Source: Agreia sp. VKM Ac-1783 (GTDB taxonomy: Bacteria > Actinomycetota > Actinomycetes > Actinomycetales > Microbacteriaceae). Taken from it: a stretch of DNA of 64,000 nucleotides. Shown here one piece after another: positions 46,589-55,323 of the stretch. The position numbers were made by a program, and so were the translations under genes. The DNA lies in the NCBI RefSeq assembly GCF_900177765.1, contig NZ_FXWI01000005.1, positions 186,001 through 250,000 on the forward strand, in the 5' to 3' direction. Position 1 is the first letter of the stretch, and each line of letters opens with the position of its first letter. The notes below the pieces were generated by a model. It was given only the letters and a program-made list of their open reading frames with translations, had not been told where the DNA came from and made no database searches.

Positions 46589-47580
46589 GAGTGCACCTTC
46601 TCTGTCTTCTCGGCGATCGGCGATTTTTCGTCGAACAGGCCCCGTTCTGTCTGCAGTGGATGCCGCGCGGCGGCAACGAGCACGATGACGGCGGCAGCCA
46701 CCGAGACCGCGCCGACGCTCCAGCCCGCTACGAGGATCCCACCCTGCGGCCGCACGATCGACTGGCCGATCAGTGCCTGCGTCGTCAGTACGGCCAGCAT
46801 TGCCGCGAAGGCGGCCGCCGCCACGACCACCAGTCGAGTGCGCACGCGGTCGTCGGAGAGAATTCGGATGCGCCCGGCCAGCGCGCCGAGGATGATCGCG
46901 AACAGCGGCAACAGCTGGAGTGCGTGCATTCCGACGAAGTGCGGGATGCGCAGATCGCCGCTCACGGTACTCCACCCGAGGAGGGGCAGGCCGGGCCCTC
47001 CGTCTGCGCTGCCCACGGTGTGGGCCCCCACGATGCCCTGATAGTCGTCGAGCTGCTGGGCGGTCGGTCCCGTCATCAGAAACGCCAGTCCGAGGCCGAT
47101 GAGAGCGAGAGCCGCGCCGGTGCGAACGGCCACGGTGAGCGAGACGGTGGGTAGCGGCATCCAGAACAGCAGCACGGTGGTGACGAATGTCGCCACGTAG
47201 AGAACCGTGATCGACACGGCCATGGTGCCCCAGAGTGCCGTGGCGAACGGAGTGGACACGTTGAAGTGGCTCGTCGTGGCCGACGCAGCTGCGCCCACGA
47301 TGGCGATCTGCTCGACGGCGACCGCCACCGCGATCACGGTGCCGGCGGTGTGCGCGACCTTTCTGAATCGCGGAAGGTGAGCGATCAGCCAGGCCCACGT
47401 GACGCAGTAGAGCAGAATCGACAGCGAGAATTTCAGCGGCTTGAGCCAGACCTCCGCGCCGGCCACCTGTCTGGGGTCGACGGCGGCACCGACGAGACAC
47501 ACTGCGGCGCACAGCACCATCAGCGCGGCCACCGCCATCAGCGGTCGATGCCAGGCGTAGGCGCGTTTCAGAGACAACAT
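46585..47580 (-). CDS. Hypothetical membrane protein of a MerR-led operon
   Basis: A 331-residue protein with about eight hydrophobic helices. The loop AEVWLKPLKFSLSILLYC and the segment LRIPHFVGMHALQLLPLFA contain conserved-looking polar and His residues within helices, so binding of a cofactor or metal is possible. I do not recognise a named function. Its start overlaps the MerR stop by one base (TGATG) and its stop overlaps the DUF2834 start. Confidence 0.75.
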   Translation of the reverse strand: MLSLKRAYAWHRPLMAVAALMVLCAAVCLVGAAVDPRQVAGAEVWLKPLKFSLSILLYCVTWAWLIAHLPRFRKVAHTAGTVIAVAVAVEQIAIVGAAASATTSHFNVSTPFATALWGTMAVSITVLYVATFVTTVLLFWMPLPTVSLTVAVRTGAALALIGLGLAFLMTGPTAQQLDDYQGIVGAHTVGSADGGPGLPLLGWSTVSGDLRIPHFVGMHALQLLPLFAIILGALAGRIRILSDDRVRTRLVVVAAAAFAAMLAVLTTQALIGQSIVRPQGGILVAGWSVGAVSVAAAVIVLVAAARHPLQTERGLFDEKSPIAEKTEKVHS

Positions 47581-48203
47581 CACAGGTTCCGTTCTGACGT
47601 TCGGTGGGCCTGGGCGATGCGCCGCAGCCCGATTGAGAGGGGATCGCCGAGCACGGTGCCCACGACCATGAGTTCGGTTCGTTCGGAGGGGTCGGAGATC
47701 GCGCCGACGGCGTCGAGGTCGGCGGCGGCCACGATGTCGGCGGCCGCCGCGTAGCGATCGAGGTACTCGTCGCTCATGGTGTGCCCGGCTTTGGCGAAAC
47801 CGTCGATGGCCTGCGCCAGGATGCGCCGACCCACGTTGTCGCGGCAGTCCTTCCATCCGGCACGGTCGATGACACCGTCGGCGCGCTCGAAGCTCTCGTC
47901 GGACGGCTCGCTCACATCGGCGACGGCATCGCGGGCGAGCGCGTTCTGCGCCACCTCAAAGGTCTCCGCGATCGGCTTCGACGTGTCGTCGAGGGCCGCG
48001 AGCACGGCGGTCGCCGAGCTGACCGACAGCTTGCCCACCTCGAGCAACGCCCGGATGAGCCGGAGCCGCTCGACGTGCGATTCGTCGTAGCTGGTGCGGT
48101 TTTCGCCGCTTCGTGCGCCGGCGTGAAGGAGGCCGGCGCGCACGTAGTACTTGATGGTGGCCGCCGGTGTTCCCGAGAGCTGTGAGACCTGAGAGATGAG
48201 CAC
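47580..48203 (-). CDS. MerR-family transcriptional regulator
   Basis: A 207-residue regulator. Residues 1-70 form the MerR winged helix (LISQVSQLSGTPAATIKYYVRAGLL), followed by a coiled-coil and an uncharacterised C-terminal helical domain of about 120 residues. GTG start: TACTAT (48210-48215, complement) ends six bases upstream. It is coupled to two membrane protein genes and probably regulates them and itself through the inverted repeat at 48209-48228. Confidence 0.88.
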   Translation of the reverse strand: MLISQVSQLSGTPAATIKYYVRAGLLHAGARSGENRTSYDESHVERLRLIRALLEVGKLSVSSATAVLAALDDTSKPIAETFEVAQNALARDAVADVSEPSDESFERADGVIDRAGWKDCRDNVGRRILAQAIDGFAKAGHTMSDEYLDRYAAAADIVAAADLDAVGAISDPSERTELMVVGTVLGDPLSIGLRRIAQAHRTSERNL

Positions 48204-48208
48204 CTGCT

Positions 48209-48228
48209 GATAGTAGCACTACCGATAG
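48209..48228. promoter_or_regulatory. Putative MerR operator/promoter
   Basis: GATAGTAG (48209-48216) and CTACCGATAG (48219-48228) form an imperfect inverted repeat overlapping the TACTAT hexamer of the MerR gene. This arrangement, a dyad inside the promoter, is usual for MerR-family sites. Confidence 0.4.
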
Positions 48229-48275
48229 CGGCAGTACCAGCAGAATCTCAATAGATGCCGACGTAGGCTGTTGCG

Positions 48276-49775
48276 GTGCCAGCGCTCCCCGGATCTACCG
48301 CCCCTCAGCTCGAAGTCACGACCCTTCAGGCTCTTCGATCTCCCCGGCTCTTGAGTCGCGAAGTGCTCGCCGGCATCGTCACGACGCTGGCCCTGATCCC
48401 GGAGGTCATCTCGTTCTCGGTGATCGCCGGCGTCGATCCCAAGGTGAGCCTGGTGGCATCCATCGTTCTCGCCCTCACGATGTCTATCCTCGGCGGGCGG
48501 CCCGCGATGGTGACCGCCGCCGCGGGTTCTGTGGCGCTGGTCGTCGCGCCCCTCGTCAAGGATCACGGCGTCGAGTACCTGCTTCCTGCGATCATCCTGG
48601 CCGGCATCGTGCAGATCGCGTTCGGGGCGCTCGGGCTGGCCCGGCTCATGCGGTTCATTCCCCGCTCCGTCATGATCGGATTCGTCAACGCGCTCGGCAT
48701 TCTGATCTTCGTCGCCCAGGTGCCGCACCTTCTGGGCGTGCCGTGGCTCGTCTATCCGCTGTTCGCTCTCACGGTCGCGATCATCCTGATCCTGCCGCGC
48801 TTCACCACGGCGGTGCCCGCGCCGCTGGTCGCCATCGTCGTCGTCACGGCGATCGTGATGATCGCGCATCTGAGCGTTCCCAACGTGGGCGACGAGGGCG
48901 AGATCGGCGGCGCGCTGCCCGGCATCACGCCGTTTCTCGCTCCGCTGAACCTCGAGACGCTGCAGCTCATCTGGCCCACGGCCCTGAGCGTCGCCTTCGT
49001 GGGACTCATGGAGACTCTTCTCACCGCGAAGCTCGTCGACGACATCACCGAGACCCGCTCGCACAAGAGCCGCGAGTCGTGGGCGCTGGGCGTCGCCAAT
49101 ATCCTCGCGGGCTTCTACGGCGGAATCGCCGGCTGCGCCATGATCGGCCAGACCGTCGTGAACGTCAAGATGGGTCGCGCGCGCACCCGCATCTCGACCT
49201 TCGTCGCCGGTCTGGTGCTTCTCGCTCTCGTGACCCTGCTCAGCGACCTCATGGCGCAGATCCCCATGGTGGCGCTCGCCGCGGTCATGATGATCGTCGC
49301 GATCACCACCGTCGACTGGCACAGCCTGCGTCCCGCAACGCTGCGCCGGATGCCCGTGCCCGAGACTCTCGTCATGGTCATCACGGTCGTGGTGGTCGTC
49401 GCGACCGGCAACCTCGCGCTCGGTGTGCTCGTGGGCGTGGTTCTCGCGATGGTGCTCTTCGCGCGCCGAGTGGCCCACGTCATCCGGGTCGACCGCGTCG
49501 CCGCCGACGATGGATTGTCTGCTCGCTACACGGTGCACGGGCCGCTCTTCTTCGGCAGTAGCAACGACCTGGTCGAGCACTTCTCGTATGCAACGGATCC
49601 TGACCGGGTGGTGGTCGACTTCGGAGCCGCTCAGATCTGGGACGCCTCGACCGTCGCCGCGCTCGATTCGGTCGAGAACAAGTACCGCCAACACGGCGTG
49701 ACCGTGGCCTTCGAGGGGCTGGATGGGCGCAGCCGCGCGCTGCACACGCGCCTGTCCGGCCGGCTCGGCTCGTAG
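48276..49775 (+). CDS. SulP-family anion transporter with STAS domain
   Basis: A 499-residue transporter for sulfate, bicarbonate or another anion. Ten or more helices start with REVLAGIVTTLALIPEVISF, a SulP signature near TM1, and the C-terminal STAS domain contains RVVVDFGAAQIWDASTVAALD. Substrate not determinable. GTG start: TAGGCT (48264-48269) ends six bases upstream. Confidence 0.92.
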   Translation: MPALPGSTAPQLEVTTLQALRSPRLLSREVLAGIVTTLALIPEVISFSVIAGVDPKVSLVASIVLALTMSILGGRPAMVTAAAGSVALVVAPLVKDHGVEYLLPAIILAGIVQIAFGALGLARLMRFIPRSVMIGFVNALGILIFVAQVPHLLGVPWLVYPLFALTVAIILILPRFTTAVPAPLVAIVVVTAIVMIAHLSVPNVGDEGEIGGALPGITPFLAPLNLETLQLIWPTALSVAFVGLMETLLTAKLVDDITETRSHKSRESWALGVANILAGFYGGIAGCAMIGQTVVNVKMGRARTRISTFVAGLVLLALVTLLSDLMAQIPMVALAAVMMIVAITTVDWHSLRPATLRRMPVPETLVMVITVVVVVATGNLALGVLVGVVLAMVLFARRVAHVIRVDRVAADDGLSARYTVHGPLFFGSSNDLVEHFSYATDPDRVVVDFGAAQIWDASTVAALDSVENKYRQHGVTVAFEGLDGRSRALHTRLSGRLGS

Positions 49776-49784
49776 ACTCGCGAC

Positions 49785-50762
49785 ATGCGAGCCATCACAC
49801 TTCCCCGATTCGGCGATCCCTCAGTGCTGACGATCGCCGACGTCATCGAGCCTCCCGTCGGACCATCAGACGTGCGCATCGATGTCGTGGGTGCCGGCGT
49901 CAACGGCGCCGACATCTCGCAGCGCCGGGGTAACTACCCGCCGCCATCCGGCGCCCCGCTGTGGCCCGGCCTCGAGGTGTCGGGCATCGTCAGTGCCACC
50001 GGCGACGACGTCTCCGAGTGGCGGGTCGGCGACGAGGTGTGTGCTCTGCTGCCCGGCGGCGGATACGCCGAGCGCGTGGTCGTCGATCAGAGTCTGGTTC
50101 TGCCCGTTCCCGCGGGGGTATCTCTGCTCGATGCCGCCGCGCTGCCCGAGGTGGCTGCTACCGTCTGGTCGAACGTGTTCATGAGCGCCGAGCTGGTGTC
50201 GACCGAGGCCTTTCTGGCCCACGGAGGGTCGAGCGGAATCGGAGCAATGGCCATCCAGATCGCGGCGGCGCGTGGATCGCGCGTCTTCGCGACGGCGGGG
50301 TCTGCCGAGAAGGTCGCATTCGCCGAGCGACTCGGAGCCATCGGCATCAACTATCGCGAGCAGGACTTCGTGGAGGTCGTCAACTACGAGATGGGCGGAA
50401 CCGGCGTCGACGTGATCCTCGACATGGTCGGCGGCGACTACATCGGCCGCGACATCCGAGCGCTCGCCGTGGGTGGACGCATCATGGTGATCGCGAACCA
50501 GAGCGGCGACACGAGTTCGTTCAACGTGGGCTCGCTGATGGCCAAGCGCGGACGCATCTGGGCGACGACGCTGCGGGCCAGGCCGCTGGCCGAGCGCGCC
50601 GCCATCATTGCGTCTGTGCGCGAGTCCGTGTGGCCCCTCATCGAGCAGGGGCTCGTGAAGCCCACCGTCGACAGCGTCTTCACGCCCGACGAGGCGGCCG
50701 ACGCTCATCGACGCATGGAATCGAGCGCTCACATGGGAAAGATCCTGCTGCAGTTCGGCTGA
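49785..50762 (+). CDS. NAD(P)H-quinone oxidoreductase, medium-chain type
   Basis: A 325-residue MDR-family reductase of the QOR/PIG3 group, without catalytic zinc ligands. Features are the N-terminal GroES-like domain (VGAGVNGADISQRRGNYPPP), the nucleotide-binding AHGGSSGIGAMAIQIA and the C-terminal HRRMESSAHMGKILLQ. It probably reduces quinones or enones with NADPH. TAGACT (49773-49778) ends six bases before the ATG. Confidence 0.92.
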   Translation: MRAITLPRFGDPSVLTIADVIEPPVGPSDVRIDVVGAGVNGADISQRRGNYPPPSGAPLWPGLEVSGIVSATGDDVSEWRVGDEVCALLPGGGYAERVVVDQSLVLPVPAGVSLLDAAALPEVAATVWSNVFMSAELVSTEAFLAHGGSSGIGAMAIQIAAARGSRVFATAGSAEKVAFAERLGAIGINYREQDFVEVVNYEMGGTGVDVILDMVGGDYIGRDIRALAVGGRIMVIANQSGDTSSFNVGSLMAKRGRIWATTLRARPLAERAAIIASVRESVWPLIEQGLVKPTVDSVFTPDEAADAHRRMESSAHMGKILLQFG

Positions 50763-50802
50763 CGCGCTGCGTGCCCTTCGATGGGCTCCGGGAACGCGGG
50801 TG

Positions 50803-51474
50803 CTACACGTGGTCGGTCGGAGCCGCGCGGTCGTCGACCGCGGCCGTGATTGCGTCGATGCGGTCGCGTGCCCGGTCGAAGAGTGCGACCGAGCGCCAGA
50901 CCTCGGGGTTCTCGTCGCGCACCTGCTCGCGGGGCTCCCCGGCCCGAGAGACGGCGGCGAGGTCGAAGCTCACATTCGTGCGCGCGCCCGTGATCGCGGC
51001 CCGCAGCGCGCCGAGGGCGACGACCACGTCGGCGATCAGGGCCGGGTTGCCGTGCAAGGCCAGCCACTCGAGGTCGTCGACGGCCTCGGATGCGCGACGC
51101 CCGAGAACACTCGATGCGCGGGCGGCGTCGACCGAGGCCGCGCGCACGGCGGCATCTCGTTCCGGCCCCTTCTCGAGGTGATAGGCGGCGCCGAAGGCCG
51201 AGGAGGCCGCCGAATCCTCGTCGGCGAGGCGCAGGGCGGTCTCGCGCAGCGACCGAGCGCGTGCCCGTAATTCGGTGAGATCGTCGGGTTGGCTGTCGCT
51301 CCGGCCGTCGGTGCGTTCCGAATAGCCCGCGACCATCGACATCAGCGATGCGGCGATGGCCAGCATCACGCCCGCTCCGGCGCCGCCACCTGGGGACCCG
51401 TTCGTTCCTGCCAGGGCGCGGGTCCACTCGTCGACGGTCGACGCCTCGGTGCTGACGGGGGGCTCTTCGTTCAT
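50803..51474 (-). CDS. Cyclodeaminase/cyclohydrolase-family protein
   Basis: A 223-residue helical protein of the formiminotransferase-cyclodeaminase/FchA family. The start VDEWTRALAGTNGSPGGGAGAGVMLAIAASLMSMVA is the family hallmark. It may act on a folate one-carbon unit, but the partner transferase is not nearby. CAGACT (51481-51486, complement) ends six bases before the ATG. Half of a palindromic repeat (50773-50795) lies after its stop. Confidence 0.85.
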   Translation of the reverse strand: MNEEPPVSTEASTVDEWTRALAGTNGSPGGGAGAGVMLAIAASLMSMVAGYSERTDGRSDSQPDDLTELRARARSLRETALRLADEDSAASSAFGAAYHLEKGPERDAAVRAASVDAARASSVLGRRASEAVDDLEWLALHGNPALIADVVVALGALRAAITGARTNVSFDLAAVSRAGEPREQVRDENPEVWRSVALFDRARDRIDAITAAVDDRAAPTDHV

Positions 51475-51499
51475 GGAGCCAGTCTGCCAAGGGCAACCG

Positions 51500-51766
51500 C
51501 TACGAGATGACCCGCCACTCGCGGAAGAACTCCATCACGGTCTTCGAGTGCAGGTCGTTGTGCGCCTTCGCGAGCAGACGCCCCGCCTGATCAGGTTTCC
51601 CGGCATCGGTGCGCAGCTCGACGGCGCCGGTGTCGTGGCGCGTGACGACCAGCTCGCGGCGGCGGCGCAACGCCCAGGTGCGCACGGTGTCGATGCGCGC
51701 ATCCAGATGATTGGATGCCGGGTCGAACGCGTCAGACTGCATGCTCGAGGCGGGATCGATGGCCAT
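51500..51766 (-). CDS. Small hypothetical protein
   Basis: An 88-residue protein rich in Arg, Asp and Ala, with TVRTWALRRRRELVVTRHDTG centrally and TVMEFFREWRVIS at the end. No family recognised. TAGCCT (51773-51778, complement) ends six bases before the ATG, a pattern shared with many convincing genes here, which supports it being expressed. Confidence 0.6.
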   Translation of the reverse strand: MAIDPASSMQSDAFDPASNHLDARIDTVRTWALRRRRELVVTRHDTGAVELRTDAGKPDQAGRLLAKAHNDLHSKTVMEFFREWRVIS

Positions 51767-51835
51767 GCTTCGAGGCTAGGCGCGCGGCGAAGGGCGAGAC
51801 AACCCCTTCGTGTGCGTCGGCGGAACGCCGGCCGG

Positions 51836-52426
51836 TCAGAGTTCTTCGGAGCCCGACTCGTCGCCCCACGACGAGATAGGGGCTGGGATGCGCAGCTCGC
51901 CGTCGGCGCCGCGGGCCACCACGTCGACGTGGTTGAGTCGGCTGGCGGCGACTCCGTTGCGCGAGACGAACCAGGTGCCGAGCATCAGAGAAGGTCCGGG
52001 GGCGGCCACACAGGCGCCCATCACGGTGAACGCACCGTAGGCGAGTTCGAAGTAGCGGGCCGCGATCACGTCGCCGTGCTGCAGGGTGGGAACGACGTCG
52101 GCCGGATCGCCCGAGGGGAGGGCCGCGAGCTCCTCGTCGCTGAGCGCTGCGACGCCCTCGTCGGCCAGGGCAGCTTGCGGATCGATGATCTCGAGAAGCT
52201 GCAGCGATTTGTCGGGCTTGAGGTTCGCATCCAGAGCCCGGCCCGCGACCATGAACGAGTTCGTCGTCTTTGAGAAGTGGGCCCGGCCTTCGATCGACAC
52301 GACGCCGTAACGCGGGGTCGAGAACACGGCTTTGACGAGCGCACCCGATGTCAGCTCGGCGATGCTTGCGGTGAGCCCCTTGACGTTGCGCTTGCTGGGG
52401 ATGATCAGCTCGGAGATCGACGGCAC
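51836..52426 (-). CDS. Conserved hypothetical protein
   Basis: A 196-residue soluble protein I do not recognise. The first half has a basic start (LIIPSKRNVKGLTASIAELTSG) and beta-strand character (YGVVSIEGRAHFSK), and the second half contains GDVIAARYFELAYGAFTVMG. No signal peptide or helix. GTG start after GAGAGAAG. It precedes the esterase stop region by 53 bases and is not obviously linked to it. Confidence 0.65.
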   Translation of the reverse strand: MPSISELIIPSKRNVKGLTASIAELTSGALVKAVFSTPRYGVVSIEGRAHFSKTTNSFMVAGRALDANLKPDKSLQLLEIIDPQAALADEGVAALSDEELAALPSGDPADVVPTLQHGDVIAARYFELAYGAFTVMGACVAAPGPSLMLGTWFVSRNGVAASRLNHVDVVARGADGELRIPAPISSWGDESGSEEL

Positions 52427-52478
52427 GAGGCTTCTCTCATTCGGTGGGTGTCGACATCAATTGAATCATCTGCGCTGC

Positions 52479-53555
52479 TCAGGCCGCGTCGGTGTGGGCC
52501 TCGAGGAAAGCGAGGGTGCGATCGAGCGCGGTGTGCGCATCATCGAGGTCGAGGTGGAACTGGTACTCGTGAGGAAGCGCGGGCTCGTGGTCGGCGGCCC
52601 AGAACAACTCGTCGACCTCGACGTCGGCCGCCTTCAGCGCGTTCGACATGGGAACCGACTCGACCCACGTGAGGGCATCTCCGTTTCCACCCGAGATGTA
52701 GGTCGCCGGAAACTCGGAGGTGACGAAGCCCAGGCTCGACATGGTCGCGCCGGCAGAGGTGTCGGACCAGTCTTTTGTGCCGGTGTAGGCCCAGAGCGAG
52801 ATCTTGAACCCCCATGCCTCGATGCCGTTCAGTTCCGACATGCGCTGCAGGTCGTAGACGCCGCAGTTCAGAATCGTGCCCACGAGTTGCGTCGGCGACA
52901 GCGCCGGGTCGATGCCCACGACCGTCGCATAGGAGGGATTCGTGGTGATTCCGGCGAGCTCACTGGCGAGCTGCGCTCCCGCCGAATCGCCGGCCAGCAC
53001 GATCTGCTCCGGGTCGACCCCGAGTTCTGACGCGTGCTCGTCGATGTAGGCGAGTGCGTCGTTCAGTTGGAATATCGCCGTCGGATAGATGGACTCGGGA
53101 GCGATCGAGTAGTTGAGTCCGATCGTCGTGTACCCCTCGGCAGCCAGGATCTTCAGATACGGGGCGACGTTGCTCTTGTCGCCGGAGATCCACGCGCCGC
53201 CATGAATCCAGACCACCGTCGGAAGTGGGCCCGTCGCGGATTCCGGGCGGAACGCATCCAGCGTCGTCGCGGCGCCGGCCGTGCCGTCGCCGTACTGCAC
53301 GTCGAGCGTCTCGCTGACCCCGGATGCCGGAACGTACGGAAGCATCTCGGCCACCGTGTCGCGGCCACCTTTCTCGAAGACGGCGCGGATGAGCATGCTC
53401 GACGCCCACGGAGAACTCGACGTGAAAATCGAGATCACGAGCGCCACGGCGAGCACGCCGCCGAGGACCGAGATGATGCGACGTGCGCGTCGAGAGAGTC
53501 GGCGCGGTGTGCCCCAGGTGGGAACGTCTCTGTCTGTACCTGTGCGCTTGATCAT
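52479..53555 (-). CDS. Membrane-anchored alpha/beta hydrolase (HSL/esterase type)
   Basis: A 358-residue esterase-like protein. One N-terminal helix (IISVLGGVLAVALVISIFTS, about 27-46) anchors it, with the hydrolase domain outside. The oxyanion motif VVWIHGGAW, nucleophile VLAGDSAGAQLA and a His-rich end (AADHEPALPHEYQFH) define a hormone-sensitive-lipase-like enzyme. Substrate unknown. It is divergent from the DUF2510 gene across a 157-base region with a 22-base palindrome. Confidence 0.9.
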   Translation of the reverse strand: MIKRTGTDRDVPTWGTPRRLSRRARRIISVLGGVLAVALVISIFTSSSPWASSMLIRAVFEKGGRDTVAEMLPYVPASGVSETLDVQYGDGTAGAATTLDAFRPESATGPLPTVVWIHGGAWISGDKSNVAPYLKILAAEGYTTIGLNYSIAPESIYPTAIFQLNDALAYIDEHASELGVDPEQIVLAGDSAGAQLASELAGITTNPSYATVVGIDPALSPTQLVGTILNCGVYDLQRMSELNGIEAWGFKISLWAYTGTKDWSDTSAGATMSSLGFVTSEFPATYISGGNGDALTWVESVPMSNALKAADVEVDELFWAADHEPALPHEYQFHLDLDDAHTALDRTLAFLEAHTDAA

Positions 53556-53596
53556 GATCCCCCGATCCGCGACCAGTCTCGCAGCACCGAGGCTGC

Positions 53597-53618
53597 ACGA
53601 CAATACACTGTGTGTCGT
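53597..53618. promoter_or_regulatory. Imperfect palindrome between divergent genes
   Basis: ACGACA (53597-53602) and TGTCGT (53613-53618) flank ATACACTGTG, itself partly symmetric. It lies between the esterase and DUF2510 genes and contains -10-like hexamers for both strands, so it could be a shared operator. No adjacent regulator gene is present. Confidence 0.35.
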
Positions 53619-53711
53619 ACCTCGCTGGAGACAGACGTGACCGGCATTCCTCGAGAGCAGCGGATGCGCGGACGCCGCGAGCGGTTTACGCTCGTGTGGG
53701 GGTGAAGAGCT

Positions 53712-54332
53712 ATGACTGATGTCGCTGCAGGCTGGTACGACGATGGATCCGGCGGAAAACGCTGGTGGGACGGTCGAGCCTGGACCACACGGCAGGCCGA
53801 CATGCCGAAACCGACCGCGTCGTACGTACCCAAGCCCAAGTTGCCCGAGGGCACGCGCTGGGCTGCCGTGGGCAACCCCATCTCGAAGGTGGGCGCTGGG
53901 CGCTACCTGCTGATCCACGATCACCTCTTCGTGCACCTCGGCGACGCGGCCCGCACTCTGCACGACGTCGCCGTGATCGACATCGCCGAGATCGACGTCA
54001 TTCAGAGCACACTCCAGAAGACCCGCGGGCTGGCTACGATCCGCGTGACCGTCGGTCACGGCGACGACATCAACCACCTGACCCTCGATGACGTGCGTGA
54101 GTTCCGCGAGGGGGTCGCCGCCATAACCGGCGCGATAGCCGACGCGCGACTCGCCGCCAATGGCGGGCTGGCCTCCGCTCGGCCCGAGGCCGCCGCCGAG
54201 CATGCTCCGGATGCCCCGGCGCCGGCTCGCGACTTCATCGCCGAGTTGGGCGCGCTGGCCGCGTTCCACCGCGACGGGGTGCTGACCGATGAGGAGTTCG
54301 CCGCCGCGAAGCGGAAGCTCCTGTCGCTCTAG
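53712..54332 (+). CDS. DUF2510 and SHOCT domain protein
   Basis: A 206-residue protein. The N-terminus is a DUF2510 motif (AAGWYDDGSGGKRWWDGRAWT); the middle resembles a small beta-rich PH-like domain (GAGRYLLIHDHLFVHLG); the C-terminus is a SHOCT-type oligomerisation helix pair (AFHRDGVLTDEEFAAAKRKLL). No membrane helix. Function unknown. GGGGGTGAAGAGCT precedes the ATG. Confidence 0.82.
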   Translation: MTDVAAGWYDDGSGGKRWWDGRAWTTRQADMPKPTASYVPKPKLPEGTRWAAVGNPISKVGAGRYLLIHDHLFVHLGDAARTLHDVAVIDIAEIDVIQSTLQKTRGLATIRVTVGHGDDINHLTLDDVREFREGVAAITGAIADARLAANGGLASARPEAAAEHAPDAPAPARDFIAELGALAAFHRDGVLTDEEFAAAKRKLLSL

Positions 54333-54366
54333 CGAAGAAGAGGCGTCGACGGGCCATACTCGAACG

Positions 54367-55293
54367 ATGGAGCATTTCGAGGCGGCGCCCTACGACAGCT
54401 GGCAGGACACGAAAGAGACGCTGCACCGCTTCGTGCAGATCGTCGGCAAGGTGCGACTCGCGTCGAGTGCGCGGCGTAACCACTGGTGGAACGTTCCTTT
54501 TCACCTCACCGCTTCTGGCATCACCACGCGCCCCATGGGGTTCGATCCCACCTTCGCGATCGACTTCGACTTCGTCGACCATCGCGTGCTCGTGCGAAAC
54601 ACCGACGGCCGCCGGGCGGGCATCGCGCTCGCGGGCCAGTCCGTCTCCTCGTTCCACGGCGAGGTGGTCGAGGCGCTGCGCTTTATCGGCGCGCCGGATG
54701 CCGCCGCGACGATCGTCGACGCGCATCCATTCGACCTGCCCGACGCAGCCCGCGCGTTCGCCGAGGACACGGAGCACGCGACGTACGATCCGGCGGCGGT
54801 GTCACGCTACTGGCGCGTTCTGAGCGATGTGAACCTGGTGCTCGAGGAGTTCAGTGGCCGGTTCTCGGGCAAGACGAGCCCGGTGCATCACTTCTGGCAC
54901 ACCTTCGACATCGCCGCGACGCGGTTCTCAGACGTGGTCGTGGCCCACACTGCAGAGGCGGATCCGGTGACTCGCGAGGCCTACTCGCGCGAGGTCGTGA
55001 GCGTGGGCTTCTGGTTCGGTGACCCGAGCTATCCGGCTCCGGCCTGGTATGCGTACACCTCGCCCGAGCCTGCGGGGCTCGCCGACGAGCCCTTGCCCGG
55101 AGACGCAGTGTGGCTCGATCGCGGAGCCAGTCACCTCGCCGTGCTCTCGTACGACCAGTCGCGAGCGAGCGGAGACCCGCGCGCCGCTGCGCTCGAGTTT
55201 CTGCAGGCCGCATATGAGGCGGGCGCACGCCTCGCCGGTTGGGACATCGAGCGGTACGCGTGCGTCGACGGGGTCACCGCCGCCATACTCTAA
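54367..55293 (+). CDS. DUF5996 family protein
   Basis: A 308-residue soluble protein matching DUF5996 by its typical motifs (PYDSWQDTKETLHRFVQIVGKVRL, RRNHWWNVPFHLTASGITT, SPVHHFWHTFDIAATRFS, GFWFGDPSYPAPAWYAYTSPEP). The role is unknown; conserved His, Trp and aromatic residues suggest an enzyme. CATACT (54355-54360) ends six bases before the ATG. Confidence 0.85.
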   Translation: MEHFEAAPYDSWQDTKETLHRFVQIVGKVRLASSARRNHWWNVPFHLTASGITTRPMGFDPTFAIDFDFVDHRVLVRNTDGRRAGIALAGQSVSSFHGEVVEALRFIGAPDAAATIVDAHPFDLPDAARAFAEDTEHATYDPAAVSRYWRVLSDVNLVLEEFSGRFSGKTSPVHHFWHTFDIAATRFSDVVVAHTAEADPVTREAYSREVVSVGFWFGDPSYPAPAWYAYTSPEPAGLADEPLPGDAVWLDRGASHLAVLSYDQSRASGDPRAAALEFLQAAYEAGARLAGWDIERYACVDGVTAAIL

Positions 55294-55323
55294 GCACGCA
55301 CTCAGCGAGCAGAGAGGACGATC

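Noticed and set aside
48219-49745. Long open frame (508 codons) opposite the SulP transporter gene
   Set aside because: Same reason: biased, repetitive composition and a convincing gene on the other strand.
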